A stretch of DNA of 10,977 nt, taken from the NCBI GenBank assembly GCA_964609495.1, contig CAZSTA010000011.1:1-10977 (forward strand). Reading direction: 5' to 3'. Within the stretch, counting starts at the first letter, position 1, and every line of letters starts with the position of its first letter. This DNA comes from CAZSTA01 sp964609495 [NCBI: uncultured bacterium] (GTDB lineage Bacteria; CAZSTA01). The notes under the pieces are model-generated. The model was not told the origin of the DNA. It made no database searches and saw nothing but the letters and a program-made list of their open reading frames with translations. Shown one piece after another: positions 6,555 through 10,977 of the stretch. A program made the position numbers and the translations under genes.

Positions 6555-9434
6555 AGGGATGATTTCTCTACACTGAACCTAGAGGGTGAGCTATATAGAC
6601 GCTTCGGTTATACCTCCTTCCGCCTTGGTCAAAAGGAGGTAATTTCCAATATCCTGGAGGGAAGAGATGTTCTAACTATTATGCCTACTGGAGCTGGGAA
6701 GTCTATATGTTATCAGTTATCTGCTTGTCTGTTGGAAGGAGTTACGCTGGTCGTTTCTCCTCTTATCGCCTTGATGAAGGATCAAGTTGATTCTCTCCTA
6801 GATAAGCGAGTAGGAGGGGTTACGCTGATCAACAGCTTCTTGACCTCTCATCAGCGGGAGGAGAGGGCTCATCAGATAATTAAGGGATATTATAAGCTAG
6901 TTTATATAGCTCCAGAGAGATTCCGAGATAGACAATTCGTCTCCGCCCTCTCGCATAGCTCGATCTCCCTTCTCGTTGTAGATGAAGCTCACTGTATCTC
7001 CCAATGGGGACATGACTTTCGTCCTGATTATCTCTACCTCCGAACTGCAAAAGAGAGGTTGGGATATCCTCAAGTTCTAGCTTTGACTGCAACCGCCACG
7101 CCTGAAGTTCAAGATGATATAACTCTCCAATTGGGTATGAGGGACCCAGAGAAGATAATCACTGGATTCGATCGACCAAACTTAAACTTCGAGTTGTTGA
7201 TAACTCCCCAAGAATATGATAAACTCAAGGCTCTGGAGCGCTTCTTCTCGCGACCACGAGGATCGGGAATAATCTATACCGGGACTCGCCGGGAGACGGA
7301 AAAGGTCGCCAAATTCCTATATGAATTTGGATTGAAAGCGGATTTCTATCATGCCGGAATGGAGACGACTGAGAGGATAAGGGTCCAAGAGGGATTTATG
7401 GAGGACAGGATCGAGGTGGTAGTTGCCACTAATGCCTTCGGAATGGGGATAGATAAACCTGATATTCGCTATATCATTCATTATAATATGCCAGGCACGG
7501 TTGAAGCCTATTATCAAGAGGCGGGACGAGCGGGAAGGGATGGCGAACTGGCTGACTGTATTCTTCTCTATTCCTCTAAGGATCATTCGCTCCAAAGATG
7601 GTTTATCAACAACGATATGCCTGCGGAAGAGGAACTTATAAGTATCTATCAGATGATATATGAGGCTAGAAGAGGTTCGCTAGCTCTGATATCCTCTGAG
7701 GAGATAGAGCAGAGGAGTGGTTTAAGCGATACCAAGATTCGAGTGGGTATAAGCGAGCTTGAAAAGGCTGGATACCTCGAAAGGCTCTCAGACTGCTCGA
7801 CCAGTGGATATGTAAGACTCCTTCCCCAGAAGAATGTTTCCGTTCTTCCCCCTGTATTAATCCACCTTCAGGAGAATTTAGGTTGGAGGGTGGGAGGGCT
7901 CTCCTCCCTCGACTTCGATCGATTGGAGGAGATATTTCAAAACGATCGTTCTTCGGTCGAGAATATCCTTTGGGATTTGCATTATCAAGGATATATCGAG
8001 TTTCGTTCCACATCCAGAGCTATGGCCTTTCGCCTGTTACATCCCGAGATCTCTCCTGAGTTTCTATCTCATTTCGACTTACTCAAAAAGATCAGAAGGA
8101 GGAAAGGGAGAAGACATGCTAAACTAGATAGGATGATAGCCTATGCTCAGACGAAGGAGTGTCGGCGATACTTCATACGATCTTACTTTGGAGAGAAAAG
8201 CGTAAACGACAGTTGCTCAGCGTGTGACAACTGCCGAAGGAGGAAACTCGTAAAAATAGATATAAATAAGGAGAGAGAGCTATTTGAAAGGCTTAAACGG
8301 TTTAGGATGAAAGCGGCGAAAGCCGAGGATGTTCCTGCCTTTGTGATATTTCACGATAAAGTGTTAGAGGAGATAGCTAGACAGAGACCTATTAACCTGG
8401 AGGAGTTGGGAAATATAAGGGGAGTAGGTCCTAGGAAGCTGGCTAATTACGGAGAGGAAGTAATTAAGATCGTAGATGAATTTGGCTCGGAAGAAGAAAT
8501 ATCAATTGCAAACGATGGAAGGGAGAAGCTATTAAATACTGTAAGAGCCACCTTAGAGCTATATGAGTGTGGCTTATCGCCTGAGGAGATAGCTGAACAG
8601 AGAGTTCTAAAGAGTGAAGATATATATCTTCATTTAGCCAAGTTAATCGGGGAGGGCTTTATTGGATTAGATAGACTAGTAGCTGATGAGATGAGGGATA
8701 GGATAGAGAAGGCGGCTTTAGAGAGCAGAGAAACGAGGTATCTAAGCCCCATAAAATCTCTCCTGCCCGAGGTCTCATACGATGAGATAAAATTGGTTTT
8801 GGCTTATATGAAAGCTAAAAGGGAGGGAAAGCTCAACATTAGAAGGAGCAAAGCTGAGAAGTTTTTATCCGCCACTTATTCTAAGGAGATCAAAGGGAAA
8901 TTCGATAAGGGATATGCGCTAGATTTCAACAGCAACTTTTTTGGGGATCATTGGGAGCGGACTCCGATTGGGGAGCTAACCTATCAGTTTAAATATAATG
9001 GCAAAAGGGAATTAGCGGATATCTTGGCGGATAAGGTCATCGATTTTCTCGAAGATCATCCCGACTTCGCCTCGGTGGATTTCCTTCTCCCGACCCCCCC
9101 TAGTATCAGGGATAGGGAATATGATCCTATGACGGAGCTAGCCGAGATGATTCACAACAAAAGCGATATACCTCTAATGAATAAAGTTGTTGAGAAGATA
9201 AGGGATACCCAGCCGATGAAGGATATGCAGAATATGATCCAGAAGGCGAATAATATCAAAGGTGCTTTTCGAGTTATCGATCCAGTGAAGATCGAGGGTA
9301 GGCGGATATTGATCATAGATGATCTATACGACTCTGGAGCTACAGTCGATGAATTCACTCGGACTTTGAAGAGGGCTTCCGCTAAAGGGGTATATGTCTT
9401 GACCTTAACTAAGACCATCCATAAAACCGACTAA
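6552..9434 (+). CDS. recQ: RecQ-family DNA helicase fused to a ComF-like phosphoribosyltransferase domain
   Basis: At 960 residues it is far longer than ordinary RecQ (about 600-700). Domains in order: SF2 helicase core (about 8-345) with RecQ motif 0 FRLGQ (23-27), Walker A TGAGKS (46-51), DEAH (144-147), TATA (179-182) and QEAGRAGRDG (322-331); a winged-helix-like insert (about 375-500); the zinc module with Cys537, Cys555, Cys558 and Cys561; an HRDC domain (about 574-645, GVGPRKLANYG); an HTH of the RecQ-associated type (about 657-710); and a type I PRTase domain (about 790-955). The PRTase part resembles ComF: YQFKYNGKRELA (810-821), PTPPSIRDREYDP (847-859), NNIKGAF (900-906) and the PRPP loop ILIIDDLYDSGAT (919-931). 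The ComF N-terminal zinc finger is absent. RecQ unwinds 3'-tailed DNA in recombination and repair. The PRTase role is unknown; with dprA 18 bases downstream I infer single-strand DNA processing or natural transformation. All catalytic motifs are intact. Confidence 0.92.
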   Translation: MRDDFSTLNLEGELYRRFGYTSFRLGQKEVISNILEGRDVLTIMPTGAGKSICYQLSACLLEGVTLVVSPLIALMKDQVDSLLDKRVGGVTLINSFLTSHQREERAHQIIKGYYKLVYIAPERFRDRQFVSALSHSSISLLVVDEAHCISQWGHDFRPDYLYLRTAKERLGYPQVLALTATATPEVQDDITLQLGMRDPEKIITGFDRPNLNFELLITPQEYDKLKALERFFSRPRGSGIIYTGTRRETEKVAKFLYEFGLKADFYHAGMETTERIRVQEGFMEDRIEVVVATNAFGMGIDKPDIRYIIHYNMPGTVEAYYQEAGRAGRDGELADCILLYSSKDHSLQRWFINNDMPAEEELISIYQMIYEARRGSLALISSEEIEQRSGLSDTKIRVGISELEKAGYLERLSDCSTSGYVRLLPQKNVSVLPPVLIHLQENLGWRVGGLSSLDFDRLEEIFQNDRSSVENILWDLHYQGYIEFRSTSRAMAFRLLHPEISPEFLSHFDLLKKIRRRKGRRHAKLDRMIAYAQTKECRRYFIRSYFGEKSVNDSCSACDNCRRRKLVKIDINKERELFERLKRFRMKAAKAEDVPAFVIFHDKVLEEIARQRPINLEELGNIRGVGPRKLANYGEEVIKIVDEFGSEEEISIANDGREKLLNTVRATLELYECGLSPEEIAEQRVLKSEDIYLHLAKLIGEGFIGLDRLVADEMRDRIEKAALESRETRYLSPIKSLLPEVSYDEIKLVLAYMKAKREGKLNIRRSKAEKFLSATYSKEIKGKFDKGYALDFNSNFFGDHWERTPIGELTYQFKYNGKRELADILADKVIDFLEDHPDFASVDFLLPTPPSIRDREYDPMTELAEMIHNKSDIPLMNKVVEKIRDTQPMKDMQNMIQKANNIKGAFRVIDPVKIEGRRILIIDDLYDSGATVDEFTRTLKRASAKGVYVLTLTKTIHKTD

Positions 9435-9452
9435 ATAGAAGGAGAATCTTAT

Positions 9453-10334
9453 ATGTCCGATATAAAATATTGGCTTGCCTTAAGATATGCTTCAAATATA
9501 GGATCGAAGAGATTACTACAATTAGTAGATAAATTTGGTTCACCTTCTAAGGTCCTAAATGCCATCTTAGAAGAGCTAATCTCTATTCGGGGGATAGGGA
9601 AGAAGATAGCCGAATCGATCCTTCAGGCAAAAGAGAATATAGATAATATCGAAGGTGAACTATCATATCTTAATGAGCAAGGGATCAAGGTGATATCCAT
9701 AGCAGATGAGAATTACCCCCCTAGTCTGAAGGATATCGAAGATCCTCCCGCAATACTATTTATAAAAGGTAGAATGGAAGATAGTAATAGATATTCTCTG
9801 GCTATCGTAGGGTCTAGAGATGCAACCGCGCAAGGATATAGGATGGCTTATAATCTAGCGAGGAAGTTGGCGGAGAGAGGGTTTACAATAGTAAGTGGTT
9901 TCGCTTCGGGGATAGATACCGCCGCGCATAAGGGCGCTTTAGATAGCGGGGGTAAAACTTGGGCGGTACTAGGATCGGGGATCAACTTCATCTATCCCAG
10001 AGAGAATCTGAAGATGGTGGAGAGGATATGCTGTAATGGAGCTTTTATCTCGGAGCAACTTCCCCAAACTCCCCCGAATCCAGGGGCATTGATGGCTAGG
10101 GATAGAATAGTTAGTGGATTATCTCAAGGGGTGATAGTAGTCGAGTCTGGTGAGCAGGGTGGTAGTATGGATACAGCTCAGAGAGCTATAGCTCAGAGAA
10201 AACCCCTCTTTGCAGTTCGTTGGAAGGATGTTCGAGAGCAGGCTAAAGGAAACGAGCTCCTCATTGAAGCAAGAGATGCTACACCGATCGAGGATATATC
10301 TGATATAGATCGGATTATCGAGGAGTTAAAGTAA
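9453..10334 (+). CDS. dprA: DprA/Smf-type DNA-processing protein, short form
   Basis: A 293-residue cytosolic protein. The N-terminal region (about 1-65) is a helical SAM/HhH-type segment (LISIRGIGKKIAESIL, 42-57). The Rossmann-fold DprA core (about 66-290) shows YPPSLKDIEDPPAILFIKG (88-106), IVGSR (118-122), SGFASGIDTAAHKGAL (148-163), VLGSG (172-176), ARDRIVSGLS (215-224) and GSMDTAQRAI (237-246). DprA binds single-stranded DNA, displaces SSB and loads RecA during transformation. The form here lacks the C-terminal winged-helix domain of roughly 360-residue homologues and reads LMARDRI where FPxRNRI is usual, so it belongs to a divergent branch. AAGGAGA (9439-9445) marks the start. It follows recQ by 18 bases with no terminator, so the two are very probably co-transcribed. 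Confidence 0.9.
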   Translation: MSDIKYWLALRYASNIGSKRLLQLVDKFGSPSKVLNAILEELISIRGIGKKIAESILQAKENIDNIEGELSYLNEQGIKVISIADENYPPSLKDIEDPPAILFIKGRMEDSNRYSLAIVGSRDATAQGYRMAYNLARKLAERGFTIVSGFASGIDTAAHKGALDSGGKTWAVLGSGINFIYPRENLKMVERICCNGAFISEQLPQTPPNPGALMARDRIVSGLSQGVIVVESGEQGGSMDTAQRAIAQRKPLFAVRWKDVREQAKGNELLIEARDATPIEDISDIDRIIEELK

Positions 10335-10363
10335 ATCTAGTTTCGTGGTTTGAAACAATTAAG

Positions 10364-10383
10364 ATATTATATCGTTATAATAT
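10364..10383. promoter_or_regulatory. Perfect inverted repeat over a TATAAT box (candidate promoter/operator)
   Basis: ATATTATA (10364-10371) and TATAATAT (10376-10383) form an 8+8 bp palindrome around TCGT. It contains a consensus -10 TATAAT (10376-10381) about 15 bases before the GTG of the toxin-like gene. A TTGAAA at 10350-10355 is 20 bases away, too far for a normal -35. Toxin-antitoxin operons are commonly self-repressed through such palindromes, so an operator is a reasonable inference. AT-rich palindromes also occur by chance. Confidence 0.4.
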
Positions 10384-10396
10384 ATGGAGAGGGATA

Positions 10397-10698
10397 GTGG
10401 ATATAGTATATTCAGTAAATGGCGTTCCTATCAGGTTAACAGATGAAAGATGGCTTCATATTGTAAATAATCACACTGAATTAGCAGGATACTGCGATGA
10501 TATCCTAGCCACGATCGAAAACCCGATTTTATCCTCCAAGGCTATAAGAAATCCCTTATAGCCGTTCGGGGTATATCTAAAAATAGATATTTAGCAGTTA
10601 TATATAAAGAGTTAAGAGAAAATGACGGTTTTATAATCTCAGCTTACCTTACATCTAAAATTAATAGGGGGGCGATAATATGGCCAGAGAAGTTTTAA
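10397..10698 (+). pseudogene. RelE/Barnase-like (PBECR-type) toxin gene split by a -1 frame break
   Basis: GTG 10397, preceded by GGAGAGGG (10386-10393), opens a frame reading DIVYSVNGVPIRLTDERWLHIVNNHTEL...ILATIENP, which stops at TAG 10559-10561. From 10525 the -1 frame continues the same protein: DFILQGYKKSLIAVRG, RYLAVIYKEL, GFIISAYLTSKI, ending in WPEKF and TAA 10696-10698. Joined, the product is about 100 residues. RW-x-HI near the start, a central AVR...RYLAV, and a terminal FIISAYLT are the layout I associate with phage-Barnase-EndoU-ColicinE5/D-RelE (PBECR) nucleases; the exact subfamily is not certain. The reading frame overlaps the following DUF2283 gene by 19 bases, as expected of a toxin-antitoxin pair. 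Either one base was lost at the CCC before 10525, or the frame is changed during translation (see 10519-10563). Confidence 0.7.
10519..10563 (+). other. Possible -1 recoding site: slippery heptamer plus stem-loop
   Basis: At the frame break the bases read A AAC CCG (10519-10525) in frame, an X-XXY-YYZ heptamer. A perfect 9-bp stem GGCTATAAG (10540-10548) / CTTATAGCC (10555-10563) follows with a 6-base loop. A -1 slip on the heptamer continues exactly into the downstream reading frame at GAT 10525. Against it, the 14-base spacer is longer than the usual 5-9, re-pairing of tRNAs on AAC and CCG would be poor at the third position, and no internal Shine-Dalgarno stimulator is seen. A plain one-base deletion remains the simpler reading. 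Confidence 0.25.
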
Positions 10699-10922
10699 CT
10701 TCATCTGCGATAGAGGAGATATTCAAAGCAACATCTCATTTGACTAAGTTTCCATCTAAAAGCATGTGGATCGATTATGACGAAGAAGCAGATGTTCTAT
10801 ATATCAGCTTTGATAATCCTCAGAATGCCACTGATAGCGAGATGCTGGATAATGGTATATTGCTAAGATATAAAGGTGATAAGTTAATAGGCATAACCAT
10901 ACTCGATGCTTCTGAGAGATAG
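10680..10922 (+). CDS. DUF2283 family protein, probable antitoxin partner
   Basis: An 80-residue protein with the DUF2283 core at its C-terminal half: WIDYDEEADVLYISF (30-44), a polar loop with ATDSEMLDNGILLRY (50-64), and KLIGITILDAS (67-77). The first 29 residues form a helical extension, typical of a region that contacts a partner. The ATG lies inside the last 19 bases of the toxin-like gene and follows AGGGGGGCG, so translation is probably coupled. DUF2283 genes are often found next to RelE/DUF4258/PBECR-type genes; an antitoxin role is inferred from that, not seen directly. The frame is intact although its partner's is broken. Confidence 0.8.
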   Translation: MAREVLTSSAIEEIFKATSHLTKFPSKSMWIDYDEEADVLYISFDNPQNATDSEMLDNGILLRYKGDKLIGITILDASER

Positions 10923-10936
10923 AAAGGGATGCGATT

Positions 10937-10977
10937 ATGCAAGATAAAGATGCGATCATCGAATATCTGAGGCGTTG
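10937..10977 (+). CDS. Start of an unidentified gene, cut by the window edge
   Basis: ATG 10937 follows AAAGGGA (10923-10929) at normal spacing, 14 bases after the DUF2283 stop. It reads MQDKDAIIEYLRR before the window ends. Too short to identify. The spacing suggests it belongs to the same transcript as the DUF2283 gene. An overlapping ATG at 10929 in another frame stops within 14 codons. Confidence 0.45.
   Translation, partial: MQDKDAIIEYLRR

Noticed and set aside
6897-8051. Possible foreign insertion in RecQ (winged-helix-like segment, residues 375-500) as a sign of gene fusion or transfer
   Set aside because: I recognise a winged-helix-type segment between the helicase core and the zinc module as common in one large RecQ branch, and base use does not change across it.

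Overview
This is a bacterial window in which every supported gene lies on the + strand. Arginine is mostly AGG/AGA, isoleucine is often ATA, and strong purine-rich ribosome sites precede the genes. The mix of genes suggests an uncultured, environmental Gram-negative-type lineage: secreted TPR and SPOR/beta-propeller proteins, a zinc-type uroporphyrinogen-decarboxylase-family enzyme, remnants of DUF433 and DUF2283 modules, and a C/G-rich hairpin repeat. Poribacteria or a similar candidate phylum is my guess from gene style only; no taxonomic marker is present.

Layout. 1-75: leader, or the tail of an upstream gene. 72-1997: exported TPR protein with a DUF6263-like C-terminal domain, closed by a strong hairpin terminator (2004-2033). 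2058-3557: exported SPOR-domain protein fused to a TolB-like WD40 propeller. 3713-4870 and 4892-6067: a probable two-gene operon of a UroD/MtaA-type enzyme and a 12-TM MFS transporter. 6068-6299: a non-coding gap with a compound inverted repeat (6126-6229). 6300-6511: DUF433 gene broken by a one-base frameshift. 6552-9434 and 9453-10334: an operon of a 960-residue RecQ helicase carrying a C-terminal ComF-like phosphoribosyltransferase domain, followed by a short DprA. 10397-10698: probable nuclease-type toxin split by a -1 frameshift. 10680-10922: overlapping DUF2283 gene. 10937 to the end: start of a further gene.

Most interesting points. First, the RecQ-PRTase fusion with dprA directly behind it recalls the Firmicutes ComFA (SF2 helicase) / ComFC (PRTase) / DprA set used in natural transformation, but built on a RecQ chassis; I infer a role in handling incoming or recombining single-stranded DNA. 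Second, both toxin/antitoxin-like loci flanking that operon carry a single -1 frame break beside a proline codon, while the long genes around them are intact. This could be real decay, a consensus error, or, for the second locus, recoding: an A AAC CCG heptamer and a perfect 9-bp downstream stem sit at the break. Third, a perfect 8-bp inverted repeat overlaps a TATAAT box upstream of the second module and looks like an autoregulatory operator.
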